Assembly (NCBI GenBank): GCA_013791905.1
Contig: VMSX01000030.1
Span: forward strand, 166,741 to 230,740
Source of the DNA: Rhodocyclaceae bacterium
Lineage (GTDB): Bacteria > Pseudomonadota > Gammaproteobacteria > Burkholderiales > Rhodocyclaceae
DNA length: 64,000 nt
Direction: 5' to 3'
A model generated the notes under the pieces. That model did no database searches. It worked only from the letters and a program-made list of their open reading frames with translations, and was not told the origin of the DNA. The position numbers and the translations under genes are program-made. Positions 1 to 10,488 of this stretch are shown here, piece after piece (the stretch's first letter is position 1; each line of letters opens with the position of its first letter).

Positions 1-1
1 G

Positions 2-2113
2 CCGGGGCTGGGCAATGGCGGCCTCGGTCGCCTCGCCGCCTGTTTCATGGATTCGCTGGCGACGCTGCAGATTTCCGCGATCAGCTATGGCATCCGTTAC
101 GAGTTCGGCATCTTCACCCAGGCCATCCGCGACGGCAAGCAGGTCGAGACCACTGACAACTGGTTGCGTTACGGGAATCCCTGGGAAGTGCGGCGGCCCA
201 ATGTCGCCTATGAGGTGAAGCTCGGTGGTCACACCGAACAGTATGTCGATGAGCATGACCGCTTCCGCGTGCGCTGGGTACCTGGCGAGACCTTTCTCGG
301 CGTGGCCATCGACACGCCCATCCTCGGGCACGGTGTCAGCACGGTGAATCTGTTGCGCCTGTGGAGCGCCGAGGCCGCCGAGGGCTTTGATTTCCATGCC
401 TTCAATCGCGGTGACTACTATGGCGCGGTGACGCGCGAGGTGCGCTCGGAAACCATCAGCAAGGTGCTTTACCCCAACGACGAGCCGGAAATCGGCAAGC
501 GCCTGCGTCTCCTGCAGCAGCATTTCTTTGTCACCTGTTCGTTGCAGGACATGTTGCGCATCCATCGCAGCACCGGTCTGCCGATCGAGGACTTCCACAA
601 GAAATTCAGCGTGCAGCTCAATGACACGCATCCGGCCATCGCGGTGGCGGAACTGATGCGCCTGCTGATCGACAAGGAAGGACTGGACTGGGATGTGGCA
701 TGGAACGTGACGCGTCATACCTTTGCCTATACCAATCACACCCTGCTGCCCGAGGCGCTGGAAAAATGGTCGATCGCCCTGTTCGAGAACCTGCTGCCGC
801 GCCATCTGGAAATCATTTATGAAATCAACGCGCACTTCCTCGACGATGTGCGCCTGCATTTTCCGTTCGACAGCAGTCGCGTGGAACGACTCTCGATCAT
901 CGACGAAAGTGGCCCGCGCCATGTGCGCATGGCGCATCTGGCCTGCGCCGGCAGCTTCGCCATCAACGGCGTCGCCGAATTGCACAGTCGCCTGCTCAAG
1001 GAAACCGTGCTGCGCGATTTTTACGAGATGTGGCCGGAGAAATTCCAGAACAAGACCAATGGCGTCACGCCGCGCCGCTTCATGATGCTCAGCAACCCCG
1101 GTCTGGCCAGCCTGCTGACCGAAACCATCGGTTCCGACTGGGAAAATGACCTGTTGAAGCTGCGGGCGCTGGAAGGCTATGCCGACGATCCGGCGTTCCA
1201 GGAACGCTGGCGGCAGATCAAGCGCGAGTGCAAGCTGCGCATGGCCGCAACCATCGCTAAACGTTGCAACGTGCAGGTCGATCCGGCCAGTCTCTATGAC
1301 GTGCAGGCCAAACGCATTCATGAATACAAGCGCCAGCACCTTAATGTGCTGCACATCATCACTCTCTACAACCGCATCAAGCTCAATCCGGCTGCGGATA
1401 TCGTGCCGCGCACTTTCATCTTCGGTGGTAAATCGGCTCCGGGTTACGCGATGGCCAAGTTGATGATCCAACTGATTATCGCGGTGGGCGAGGTGGTGAA
1501 TCGAGACCCCGATGTTGCCGGCCGGCTGAAGGTGGTGTTCCTGCCCAATTTCAGCGTCAAGCTGGGGCATGGGCTCTACCCGGCCGCAGATCTGTCGCAG
1601 CAAATTTCGACCGCCGGCAAGGAGGCATCGGGCACCGGCAACATGAAGTTCTCGATGAACGGTGCACTCACCATCGGCACGCTCGATGGGGCCAATGTCG
1701 AAATTCGCGAAGAGGTTGGCGCCGACAATTTCTTCCTCTTCGGCCTCACTGCCGAGGAGGTGGAGCGCACGCTGGCTGATGGCTACCGGCCGCGGGACAT
1801 TTACAACGGCAATCCGGAACTCAAGGGCGTCATCGACCTGATCGGCAGCGGCCTGTTTTCGCACGGCGACCGCGGCGTGTTTCAGCCGCTGATCGACAAC
1901 CTGCTGCAGCATGATCCCTATCTGTTGCTTGCCGACTATGCTGCCTATATCGCCTGTCAGGAGCAGGTCAGCGCGGCTTATCGCGACCCGGTCGGCTGGA
2001 CGCGCATGTCGATCCTCAATGTCGCGCGCATGGGTAAGTTCTCTTCGGACCGCACCATCGCCGAATATTGCCGCGATATCTGGCGGGTGACGCCGACGCC
2101 GGTGGAGTTGTAG
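2..2113 (+). CDS. glgP: glycogen phosphorylase, 5' end outside window
   Basis: Releases glucose-1-phosphate from glycogen by phosphorolysis, using pyridoxal phosphate (cytoplasm). The frame is open from the left edge and starts inside the conserved block [19 protein letters not shown], so about 110-130 N-terminal residues of an approximately 820-residue enzyme are missing. About 703 residues are present. The PLP-binding block [20 protein letters not shown] lies near window residue 545, its lysine being the Schiff-base residue in this family. The gene ends 6 bp before the convergent pgl gene. Next to pgl, gnd and zwf it suggests that glycogen is broken down into the oxidative pentose phosphate pathway. 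Family assignment is certain; only the start is unknown. Confidence 0.97.
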   Translation, partial: PGLGNGGLGRLAACFMDSLATLQISAISYGIRYEFGIFTQAIRDGKQVETTDNWLRYGNPWEVRRPNVAYEVKLGGHTEQYVDEHDRFRVRWVPGETFLGVAIDTPILGHGVSTVNLLRLWSAEAAEGFDFHAFNRGDYYGAVTREVRSETISKVLYPNDEPEIGKRLRLLQQHFFVTCSLQDMLRIHRSTGLPIEDFHKKFSVQLNDTHPAIAVAELMRLLIDKEGLDWDVAWNVTRHTFAYTNHTLLPEALEKWSIALFENLLPRHLEIIYEINAHFLDDVRLHFPFDSSRVERLSIIDESGPRHVRMAHLACAGSFAINGVAELHSRLLKETVLRDFYEMWPEKFQNKTNGVTPRRFMMLSNPGLASLLTETIGSDWENDLLKLRALEGYADDPAFQERWRQIKRECKLRMAATIAKRCNVQVDPASLYDVQAKRIHEYKRQHLNVLHIITLYNRIKLNPAADIVPRTFIFGGKSAPGYAMAKLMIQLIIAVGEVVNRDPDVAGRLKVVFLPNFSVKLGHGLYPAADLSQQISTAGKEASGTGNMKFSMNGALTIGTLDGANVEIREEVGADNFFLFGLTAEEVERTLADGYRPRDIYNGNPELKGVIDLIGSGLFSHGDRGVFQPLIDNLLQHDPYLLLADYAAYIACQEQVSAAYRDPVGWTRMSILNVARMGKFSSDRTIAEYCRDIWRVTPTPVEL

Positions 2114-2119
2114 TCGGTG

Positions 2120-2818
2120 CTAGATTTCCGGCAAAGGGAAGTCGAGCAGGATGTCGACGCCGTCCTCTGGCGTGATGGCGGCGGCGGGGATCGTCGCACC
2201 GGCGCGCCAGTCCGCCACGGCAGGCTGCTTGCCGGCGCCGCTGACGATAAAGAGCACCTGGCGGGCAGCGGCCAGGCGGCGGGCGGAGAGCGAAACGCGC
2301 TCCATCGGCGGCTTGGGTGCGTCGAACACCGCCAACACAGCCGGCGCAGTAGCGTCGGTGCCCCAGTCATGGCCCGGGAACAGGCTGGCGGTGTGGCCGT
2401 CCTCGCCGAGCCCGAGCAGCACCAGGTCGAAGTCGCCGAGGCCGGCCAGTATTTGCGCATAGACGTTCGCGGCAGCGACAGCGCCCAGCTCGGCGGGAAT
2501 CGGATGGATCTGCACCGGCGGAATCGGCACCTGGTCGAGCCAGGCGTCTGCCGCCATGCGGCTGTTGCGTTCCGGGTCCTGTGGCGGCAGGCAGCGCTCG
2601 TCGCCGAACCAGACATGCCAGTTTGCCCAGTCAGCCGCGGACTGCGCCAGCGCCCGATAGATGCGGCGCGGCGTGCTGCCGCCGGCCAGCACCAGATGGA
2701 AAGCGCCAGCGCGGGCAATGGCCTGTTGCGCGGCGAGCAGGATACGGGCTGTCGCGTCTTGTTCCAGCGCGTCAGTAGTGGCAAGGACATGCCAGCGGCA
2801 GGATTGTCTTGTTTGCAT
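2120..2818 (-). CDS. pgl: 6-phosphogluconolactonase
   Basis: Hydrolyses 6-phosphogluconolactone to 6-phosphogluconate, the second step of the oxidative pentose phosphate pathway. The 232-residue protein has the DevB/SOL-type blocks LAGGSTPRRIY (about residue 38), WFGDERCLPP and LLGLGEDGHTASLFPG. The ATG at 2818 is chosen because it gives the normal family length. The in-frame ATG at 2956 would add 46 residues read through a GC-rich hairpin repeat. The gene is convergent with glgP and lies opposite gnd and zwf, so all three oxidative-branch enzymes are within 3.4 kb. No strong ribosome binding site is visible. Confidence 0.93.
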   Translation of the reverse strand: MQTRQSCRWHVLATTDALEQDATARILLAAQQAIARAGAFHLVLAGGSTPRRIYRALAQSAADWANWHVWFGDERCLPPQDPERNSRMAADAWLDQVPIPPVQIHPIPAELGAVAAANVYAQILAGLGDFDLVLLGLGEDGHTASLFPGHDWGTDATAPAVLAVFDAPKPPMERVSLSARRLAAARQVLFIVSGAGKQPAVADWRAGATIPAAAITPEDGVDILLDFPLPEI

Positions 2819-2857
2819 GGCCGTTAACGTGAAAGACGAGGAGCGGCTCACACCGCT

Positions 2858-2882
2858 CCCCTCTCCCTTGATGGGAGAGGGG
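2858..2882. repeat. inverted repeat CCCCTCTCCC / GGGAGAGGGG
   Basis: A perfect 10-bp inverted repeat with a 5-base loop (TTGAT), followed by GGTTGGGGGAGAGGG. This hairpin sequence is of the kind scattered between genes in many proteobacteria. It sits between the divergent starts of pgl and gnd, so it is not a simple terminator for either. Confidence 0.75.
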
Positions 2883-2985
2883 TTGGGGGAGAGGGTGCGG
2901 GCATGGCGCGAAACTTTCATGATTTGTGGTGGTGCCAGCCCCATGACCGTTAGCATACAACTTCAATTCGATGGGAGGAAACATC

Positions 2986-3915
2986 ATGCGTATGGCAATG
3001 ATCGGTTTGGGCAAGATGGGCGGCAACATGGTGCGGCGGTTGCGGCGTGCCGGTATCGAGGTGGTCGGTTTCGATCGCGACGCCAAAACCGTCGGCGCGC
3101 TGGCCGAGGAGACGGGCATGATCGCTGCGGCATCGGTGATCGATGCGGTGGCCAAGCTTGAAGCGCCGCCGGCGCCAAAGATCGTCTGGCTGATGCTGCC
3201 GAGCGGCGCGGCGACCGAGGACCAGTTGCGCGAACTGGTGTCGAAGCTGGCGACAGGCGATATCGTCGTCGATGGCGGCAACTCGAATTACCGGGATGGC
3301 CAGCGGCGCGGTGCCATGCTGGCCGAGCAGGGCATCGGCTTCATGGACGCCGGCACTTCGGGTGGCGTGTGGGGACTGGAAAACGGCTACTGCCTGATGG
3401 TCGGCGCAACCCCCGAGGTGGCGGAGGTGGTGGAGCCCATCCTCAAGGCGCTGGCGCCAGCGCCGGACCGCGGCTGGGCGCACGTCGGGCCGGTGGGTGC
3501 GGGCCATTATTCCAAGATGATCCATAACGGCATCGAGTACGGCATGATGCAGGCGCTGGCCGAAGGGCTCGACCTGCTCAAGGGCAAGCAGGAGTTCAAT
3601 TTCGATTTGGCGCAGGTCACCGAGTTGTGGCGTCATAGTTCGGTGGTCAGAAGCTGGCTGCTCGACCTGACTGCAGAAGGGCTCAAAAATGACCAGGAAC
3701 TGGCCGACATTGCGCCCTTCGTTTCCGACTCCGGTGAAGGCCGCTGGACGGTGATCGACGCGATCGAGCAAGGCATTCCCGCGCCGGTGCTGACCATGGC
3801 ACTGCAGATGCGCTTTGCCAGCCAGGATAAAAAAGGCTACAGCTACCGCTTGCTTTCGCTGATGCGCAATGCCTTTGGCGGGCATGCGATGAAGAAAGCC
3901 GGAGAAAACAAATGA
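2986..3915 (+). CDS. gnd: 6-phosphogluconate dehydrogenase (decarboxylating), short form
   Basis: Oxidatively decarboxylates 6-phosphogluconate to ribulose-5-phosphate. The 309-residue protein has an N-terminal Rossmann motif (MIGLGKMGGNMV), the block DGGNSNYRDGQRRG near residue 94, a glycine-rich substrate loop (GTSGGVWGLENGYCLMVGA) and the catalytic segment GHYSKMIHNGIEYGMMQAL near residue 175. It is the short bacterial type of about 300 residues, not the 470-residue E. coli type. The ATG at 2986 follows GGGAGGA at 2973-2979. An ATG 15 bases upstream overlaps that site and is unlikely. zwf follows 61 bp downstream on the same strand. Short-form enzymes often prefer NAD; that is a family tendency, not shown here. 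Confidence 0.93.
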   Translation: MRMAMIGLGKMGGNMVRRLRRAGIEVVGFDRDAKTVGALAEETGMIAAASVIDAVAKLEAPPAPKIVWLMLPSGAATEDQLRELVSKLATGDIVVDGGNSNYRDGQRRGAMLAEQGIGFMDAGTSGGVWGLENGYCLMVGATPEVAEVVEPILKALAPAPDRGWAHVGPVGAGHYSKMIHNGIEYGMMQALAEGLDLLKGKQEFNFDLAQVTELWRHSSVVRSWLLDLTAEGLKNDQELADIAPFVSDSGEGRWTVIDAIEQGIPAPVLTMALQMRFASQDKKGYSYRLLSLMRNAFGGHAMKKAGENK

Positions 3916-3941
3916 GCCTCCACAGCACGCAAATCCGGCGC

Positions 3942-3960
3942 GCTGCCCCCATGGGGCAGC
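3942..3960. repeat. hairpin GCTGCCCC / GGGGCAGC between gnd and zwf
   Basis: An 8-bp perfect inverted repeat around a 3-base centre, within the 61-bp gap between gnd and zwf and ending about 16 bp before the zwf start. No T-run follows, so it is not a typical terminator. It could be an mRNA processing or stability element, or control translation of zwf. Confidence 0.6.
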
Positions 3961-3976
3961 CCTGCGGAGGCATGTC

Positions 3977-5482
3977 ATGAAAACCATTGACCCCTGCACG
4001 CTGGTCATTTTCGGCGCCGGCGGCAATCTGGCGCGGCTCAAGCTGATTCCCGCGCTGTTTCGTCTTGAACTGGCGGGTCGTCTGCCGGCAAAGATGCTGA
4101 TCCTCGCCGTCAGCATTGAGGAACGCAGCCACGAGAAATGGCTCGACGATGTCGCCGCGATGCTCGACGCCCGCTTTCCGCAGGGTTACGAGGCGGCGGT
4201 GTTCGAACGCTTCCGGGCACGGCTGTACTACCATGCCAATCCGCCGGGCGACGATGGCGCTTACGAACGCTTGCGCCAGTCGCTCGACGAGAATCCGGAC
4301 TTCCCCCCCAACGCGGTGTTCTACATGGCGGTGCGCCCCTCCATGTTTCCCAACATCATCGAAAAGCTGGGCAATGTCGGCCTGCTCAAGCAGAAGAACG
4401 GCTGGCGCCGCGTGGTGATCGAAAAGCCCTTCGGCTACGACCTGCTTTCCGCGCAGACGCTGCAGCAGAGTCTTTACAAGCACCTCAACGAGCCGCAGAT
4501 CTACCGCATCGACCATTATCTGGGTAAGGGCACGGTGCAGAACGTCATGGTGTTCCGCTTCGCCAACATCATGCTCGAACCCTTATGGAACCGGCATTAC
4601 ATCGACCACGTGCAGATCACCCACTCCGAGACGCTGGGCACTGAAGGGCGCGCCGACTATTACGAAGGGGCGGGAGCGTTGCGCGACATGATCCAGAGCC
4701 ACCTGCTGCAACTGATGGCGCTGGTGGCGATGGAGCCGCCGGTATCGATGGCGGCCGAGCATCTGCGCGACGAGAAGGTCAAAGTGCTGAAGGCGATCCG
4801 CCCGATCACCCAGAACGCCGTGCATGCCCATGCCTTTCGCGGCCAGTACGCCAGCGGCACCATTGACGGCAAGACGGTGCCCGGCTATCTCGAAGAGCCG
4901 GGCGTGGCGCCGGACAGCACTACCGAAACCTATGCCGCGCTGAAACTGTTCGTCGACAACTGGCGCTGGTCGGGCGTACCTTTCTACCTGCGCACCGGCA
5001 AGCGCATGGCCGAGGGCAGCTCGGCGATCTGCATCCGCTTCAAGAATCCGCCGCAGGATCTGCTGCGCCACACCCGCCACGACCATTCACGGCCGAACTG
5101 GATCATGCTCGGCATCCAGCCCAATGACTGCATGAAGATGGAACTGCAGGTGAAGGTGCCGGGGCTGGAACTGCAGACCCGCACCATCAGCCTCGACGCC
5201 ACCTACCGCAAGGCCAGCGAGGAGGAATACGACGCCTACGAGGGGCTGCTGCTCGATACCATGCTCGGCGACCACTCGCTGTTCCTGCGCTACGACGAGG
5301 TGGAATGGGCGTGGCGCGTGGTCGACCCGGTGCTGAAGGTCTGGTCGATGGAGCGCGAGTTCATCAATACCTACCAGGCCGGTTCCTGGGGGCCGCGCGG
5401 CACCTACCGCCTGTTCGACCGCGATGACCAGTTCTGGCGCCATTCGCTCGAAGTGGGCGGGGCCGACTTGCAGGCGTATTGA
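3977..5482 (+). CDS. zwf: glucose-6-phosphate 1-dehydrogenase
   Basis: Oxidises glucose-6-phosphate to 6-phosphogluconolactone and reduces NADP. The 501-residue protein has an N-terminal nucleotide-binding region (VIFGAGGNLARLKLIPALF) and the substrate-binding signature RIDHYLGKGTVQNVMVFRF near residue 178, whose histidine and lysine are active-site residues in the family. The usual glutamate after the lysine is replaced by Gly-Thr. Length is normal for the family. It follows gnd on the same strand. With pgl and gnd it completes the oxidative branch from glucose-6-phosphate to ribulose-5-phosphate, fed here by glycogen phosphorylase. Confidence 0.96.
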   Translation: MKTIDPCTLVIFGAGGNLARLKLIPALFRLELAGRLPAKMLILAVSIEERSHEKWLDDVAAMLDARFPQGYEAAVFERFRARLYYHANPPGDDGAYERLRQSLDENPDFPPNAVFYMAVRPSMFPNIIEKLGNVGLLKQKNGWRRVVIEKPFGYDLLSAQTLQQSLYKHLNEPQIYRIDHYLGKGTVQNVMVFRFANIMLEPLWNRHYIDHVQITHSETLGTEGRADYYEGAGALRDMIQSHLLQLMALVAMEPPVSMAAEHLRDEKVKVLKAIRPITQNAVHAHAFRGQYASGTIDGKTVPGYLEEPGVAPDSTTETYAALKLFVDNWRWSGVPFYLRTGKRMAEGSSAICIRFKNPPQDLLRHTRHDHSRPNWIMLGIQPNDCMKMELQVKVPGLELQTRTISLDATYRKASEEEYDAYEGLLLDTMLGDHSLFLRYDEVEWAWRVVDPVLKVWSMEREFINTYQAGSWGPRGTYRLFDRDDQFWRHSLEVGGADLQAY

Positions 5483-5513
5483 GCGATTGACTATCTCGGG
5501 TGATGTCGGTAAA

Positions 5514-5532
5514 GTTTATACACTGTATAAAC
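5514..5532. promoter_or_regulatory. perfect operator palindrome before the toxin-antitoxin pair
   Basis: GTTTATACACTGTATAAAC is a perfect 19-bp palindrome (9-bp arms around a central C) that ends 16 bp before the antitoxin ATG. Type II antitoxins of the MazE/AbrB fold usually bind such palindromes to repress their own operon. The AT-rich arms also contain -10-like sequence, so operator and promoter probably overlap. Confidence 0.75.
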
Positions 5533-5548
5533 ATTGAAAGGCACGACC

Positions 5549-5800
5549 ATGGCCGAAGCCATTCTCGACATCAAGCATTGGGGCAACAATCTGGGCGTGC
5601 GGCTACCGGCTGCCGTGGCGCGTGAAGCGCACCTGCATGCCGACCAGCGTGTGCGGGTAGCGGTGGAGCAGGGGCGCGTCGTAATCACCCCGCTGCAGGA
5701 CGTACCACTGACGCTCGAGCAGCGGCTGGCCCGCTTTGATCCCTTGCGTCACGGTGGCGAAGTGATGGCGGCCGAGGCCATCGGAGCCGAGCGGTGGTAG
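5549..5800 (+). CDS. MazE/AbrB-family antitoxin
   Basis: An 83-residue protein whose N-terminus (AILDIKHWGNNLGVRLPAAV) matches the swapped-hairpin AbrB fold of MazE-type antitoxins, where this segment dimerises and binds DNA. The C-terminal part (PLTLEQRLARFDPLRHGGE) would be the flexible tail that wraps the toxin. The ATG at 5549 follows GAAAGG at 5536-5541 with good spacing; a TTG 15 bases upstream is a weaker alternative. Its stop codon overlaps the toxin start, typical of a coupled toxin-antitoxin operon. The palindrome just upstream is the likely autoregulatory site. Confidence 0.88.
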   Translation: MAEAILDIKHWGNNLGVRLPAAVAREAHLHADQRVRVAVEQGRVVITPLQDVPLTLEQRLARFDPLRHGGEVMAAEAIGAERW

Positions 5801-6177
5801 CTGCAAAATCCGGAAAGAGCTGGGTACCCGAGCGGCAGGACATTATCTGGATCGACTGCAACCCGCAGGCGGGGCGGGAGATGCGCGACCGTCATCCTTT
5901 TCTTGTGCTGTCGCCGCGCGGTTTCAACGAGCGTACCTCACTCGTGATTGGCCTGCCCATGACCACTGCGGAATATAACGCCGACAATCCGTTCGCCGTA
6001 GCTTCAGGCCCGGCTGGGGGCAAGAAAACAGGCAAGACCAGTTTCGTTCTTTGCCATCAGCCGAAATCCTTTGACTGGCGTGTGCGCTCCGCTGCCGCAC
6101 ATCCCATGAAGCGGCTGCCGGACGCATGTTTTGCCGAGGTGTGCGGCGTGTTGAATCAGATTGTGCAACTGACCTGA
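5794..6177 (+). CDS. MazF/PemK-family mRNA interferase toxin
   Basis: A 127-residue protein of the MazF/PemK/ChpB endoribonuclease family, which cleaves mRNA at short sequences when free of its antitoxin. It shows the family opening (VPERQDIIWIDCNPQAGREM), the segment RHPFLVLSPRGFNERTSLVI, and a later strand GKTSFVLCHQPKSFDW. The GTG at 5794 overlaps the antitoxin stop (TAG 5798-5800), which argues for translational coupling. The cleavage sequence cannot be predicted by reading. A dispersed-repeat copy begins at the gene's last bases. Confidence 0.9.
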   Translation: MVAAKSGKSWVPERQDIIWIDCNPQAGREMRDRHPFLVLSPRGFNERTSLVIGLPMTTAEYNADNPFAVASGPAGGKKTGKTSFVLCHQPKSFDWRVRSAAAHPMKRLPDACFAEVCGVLNQIVQLT

Positions 6178-6211
6178 AAGTCGGCGCTGGTGCGACGGCG
6201 TGAGCCGTCGC
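6177..6211 (+). repeat. dispersed repeat copy 1, forming a hairpin
   Basis: A copy of the AAAGTCGGCGCTGG repeat begins at the toxin gene stop. Its second half forms an 8-bp perfect stem, GCGACGGC (6192-6199) with GCCGTCGC (6204-6211) around a GTGA loop. It lies between the convergent toxin and rdgC genes and may help end transcription, but no T-run follows. Confidence 0.7.
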
Positions 6212-6233
6212 GCCGCCAGCACGGGGACGGCGG

Positions 6234-7133
6234 CTATTCGACTTTCATCTCGCCGCCCAGCGCGATCAGCAGGTCATTGAGCAGGTGGGCCAGTTCGCCG
6301 GACATCAGGGCGAAATCGGCATCGAACTGTTCTTCGGCGTTGTCGGTCGATTCGGCCTGCTCCTTGAGGAGGTCGAGGAAGGCCAGACGCTTGAGATGCA
6401 GCTTGTCGGTGAGGACGAAGGAAATCCGGTCGTTCCAGGTCATGCCGAGTTTCGTGGCGATTTTGCCGTCAGTGATGTGGCCGGCAATTTCCGGCCCGGC
6501 CAGCGCGTGATGCACATAGCGGATGACGGCCTGCGACTCGCTGGCGGAACGCAGTTCCAGGTCGCTGTCGATGGTGAAGCTGGCGGGTGCTTCGTTGCTG
6601 GCCAGCCAGTCGGTCATGGCGGTTTGCGGTGAAACCTGGGTTTGCAGTGGGCGCGGCGCGATGTTGTCGAGGGTGGAGAGCAGCATCTCCATGAACTCGT
6701 CGGCCCGCGCATCGGAGCCGGCATCAACCACCAGCCAGCCATGCAGCGGATCGAGCCAGCCCCAGGTGGTGCGGCGCTGCGAGAACGCCTTGGGCAAAAG
6801 TTCTTCGGTCACGCGTTCGGCGATGTCGCGCATTTCCTTGCGACCCACCTTGCGGCTCTGTTCAGACTCGATCAGGGCGGCGCGTTCCTGGGCGGTTTGC
6901 CGGACGACCGCGGCGGGCAGCAGTTTTTGTTCGACGCCGAGGGCGATGAGCCACTGCCGATTGACGGCATGCGCGAACGCGCCTTCCTGACGCGGAAACA
7001 CCCAACCCCGGCTGGCCATTTCAAAGCTGCCGCAACGCGCGAGTGGGCGGCGGGACAATTGCTCGTCAAGCTGGGCCAGATCAATATCCAGCTTTCGCTG
7101 AAGACGGTAAACACGCAAGTTACGAAACCACAT
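6234..7133 (-). CDS. rdgC: recombination-associated protein RdgC
   Basis: RdgC forms a ring around double-stranded DNA and limits RecA activity in E. coli. The 299-residue protein begins MWFRNLRVYRL and contains ARCGSFEMASRGWVFP and later DGKIATKLGMTWNDRISFVL, all typical of the family (E. coli RdgC is about 303 residues). The ATG at 7133 is preceded on the minus strand by AGGAAAG at proper spacing; an ATG 21 bases upstream is less likely. It faces the toxin gene convergently. Confidence 0.95.
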   Translation of the reverse strand: MWFRNLRVYRLQRKLDIDLAQLDEQLSRRPLARCGSFEMASRGWVFPRQEGAFAHAVNRQWLIALGVEQKLLPAAVVRQTAQERAALIESEQSRKVGRKEMRDIAERVTEELLPKAFSQRRTTWGWLDPLHGWLVVDAGSDARADEFMEMLLSTLDNIAPRPLQTQVSPQTAMTDWLASNEAPASFTIDSDLELRSASESQAVIRYVHHALAGPEIAGHITDGKIATKLGMTWNDRISFVLTDKLHLKRLAFLDLLKEQAESTDNAEEQFDADFALMSGELAHLLNDLLIALGGEMKVE

Positions 7134-7203
7134 GAGCGATTCTTTCCTGAGCAAAGGGACGAAGGATACCTGTTTGCGCCGTAACGCCAGCCCCGACTTT
7201 TAG

Positions 7204-7578
7204 CTACCCATCAGCGTTCAGGTAATACCAGCGCCCGCCTTCACGCACGAAGCGGCTGATCTCATGCAGGCGCTCGGCACGGCCACCCATCTTGTGGCGG
7301 GCGATGAACTCGACGACTGCCGTTTCAGTACCGGTGCTGTCATGCCGCTTGACCGTGAGCCCGAGCCATTGGGTCGGCGGCGTAGTGGCAAGCTGCAAGT
7401 CTGCCGGTCGCGTCGTGGCATGCCAGGTGGCAAGCAGATAGTCCTCCAGCCCCAGCACATAGGCGCTGTAGCGCGAGCGCATCAGGCTTTCGGCATCGGG
7501 GGCGGACGCGCCGGCATGCCATAGGCCGCAACAGGAAGCGTAGGGTAGCGGGCGCCCGCAGGGGCAGTTTGTGACTAT
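7204..7578 (-). CDS. YchJ-like (UPF0225) SEC-C motif protein
   Basis: A small protein with an N-terminal SEC-C-type zinc motif ([14 protein letters not shown]) and a YchJ-type domain ([20 protein letters not shown], ending [15 protein letters not shown]). Its function is not established. No ATG, GTG or TTG lies between the upstream gene's stop and the zinc motif. The only natural coupling point is an ATA at 7578 overlapping that TAG stop (sequence ATAG), giving 124 residues. The next canonical in-frame start is the ATG at 7713, which would add 45 low-quality residues overlapping the HNH gene by about 140 bp. The start is therefore uncertain while the family call is good. Confidence 0.8.
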   Translation of the reverse strand: MVTNCPCGRPLPYASCCGLWHAGASAPDAESLMRSRYSAYVLGLEDYLLATWHATTRPADLQLATTPPTQWLGLTVKRHDSTGTETAVVEFIARHKMGGRAERLHEISRFVREGGRWYYLNADG

Positions 7579-8003
7579 GGTTTTTTCCCCAGCCGCGCCT
7601 TCAGGTCGGCGAATGGGGAATGTGTGGCGCTGCCATTCTTGTTGCCGATCTCGGCAATGCCGCCGCTGGCTTCGAGCAGTCGCTGATGCTCGTTGTCGTG
7701 GCAATAGAGGCACAGCAATTCCCAGTTACTGCCGTTGGGCGGGTTGTTGTCGTGGTTGTGGTCGCGGTGGTGCACGGTGAGTTCGCGCAGGTTGGCGTTG
7801 GTGAAAGTGCGCGCGCAACGACCGCAGACCCAAGGGTAGATCTTCAGCGCCTGTTCGCGGTACCCCTGATCACGTTTTTCGGCGGCGCGCCGTGCCTCGG
7901 CGACGATTTTGTCGAGTTTGTCAGCGGAAGACGCCGTCCCTATGTTGGCGGCGGGTCGGACTGACGCCGTCCCGCCAGCGCCGACTTTTGTTTGATTGGC
8001 CAT
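7575..8003 (-). CDS. YajD-like HNH nuclease family protein
   Basis: A 142-residue protein with an HNH fold: a first zinc pair (CGRCARTF), the HNH core [14 protein letters not shown], and [16 protein letters not shown]. The layout resembles E. coli YajD, a putative HNH nuclease of unknown role. The N-terminus ([19 protein letters not shown]) is encoded by a copy of the dispersed repeat plus a direct repeat of GGGACGGCGTC, which looks like an added low-complexity leader. ATG 8003 is taken; ATG 8015 is also in frame. It is divergent from uvrB, with about 30 bp between the starts, and overlaps the YchJ-like gene downstream. Confidence 0.85.
   Translation of the reverse strand: MANQTKVGAGGTASVRPAANIGTASSADKLDKIVAEARRAAEKRDQGYREQALKIYPWVCGRCARTFTNANLRELTVHHRDHNHDNNPPNGSNWELLCLYCHDNEHQRLLEASGGIAEIGNKNGSATHSPFADLKARLGKKP
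7965..7989 (-). repeat. dispersed repeat copy 2 (in YajD-like N-terminus)
   Basis: Minus-strand copy of the AAAGTCGGCGCTGG / GGGACGGC repeat, reading K-V-G-A-G-G-T-A in the YajD-like gene. A second GGGACGGCGTC lies 33 bp downstream on the minus strand (7930-7940), so the local unit is longer and partly tandem. Confidence 0.85.
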
Positions 8004-8034
8004 TGAATATCCCATTGAACGTTATCATCACACG

Positions 8035-10095
<2,061 letters not shown>

Positions 10096-10473
10096 CTAGC
10101 GGGAGCGGGAGCGGCGCGGCTTTTCGAGCGCGGCGGCAGCCTGCTTTTTCGTGCGCGGTACCGGCTTGCGGCGCGGTTTTGGCGCGGTGGCGGCCTCTTT
10201 CTCCGGATTCTTGCGCCACAGCACGAAGATATTGCCGATATGCTGTACCGGTGCACATTGCAGATCGGCACAGAGAGTAGCCAGCAGGGTGTCGCGCGCA
10301 TCCCGTTCGATGCCGTGCAGCTTCACTTTGATGAGTTCGTGCGCTTTCAGGGACACATCGATTTCCTTCAGCACGGCGGCTGTGAGACCATGCTGGCTGA
10401 TGGCGACGACGGGCTGGAGATGGTGGGCGGTGGCGCGCAGGGCGCGGCGCTCAATAAGAGTTAATTCAATCAT
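10096..10473 (-). CDS. yhbY: YhbY-family CRM-domain RNA-binding protein
   Basis: A 125-residue protein with an N-terminal CRM domain ([20 protein letters not shown], later [19 protein letters not shown]) and a basic C-terminal tail rich in Lys, Arg, Pro and Ala. YhbY binds ribosomal precursors in E. coli. Its stop directly abuts the uvrB stop. The start lies 15 bp from the rlmE start on the other strand. Pairing of yhbY divergent from rlmE-ftsH is common in beta- and gammaproteobacteria, which supports the call. Confidence 0.93.
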   Translation of the reverse strand: MIELTLIERRALRATAHHLQPVVAISQHGLTAAVLKEIDVSLKAHELIKVKLHGIERDARDTLLATLCADLQCAPVQHIGNIFVLWRKNPEKEAATAPKPRRKPVPRTKKQAAAALEKPRRSRSR

Positions 10474-10488
10474 GTACGGATTCTACCT

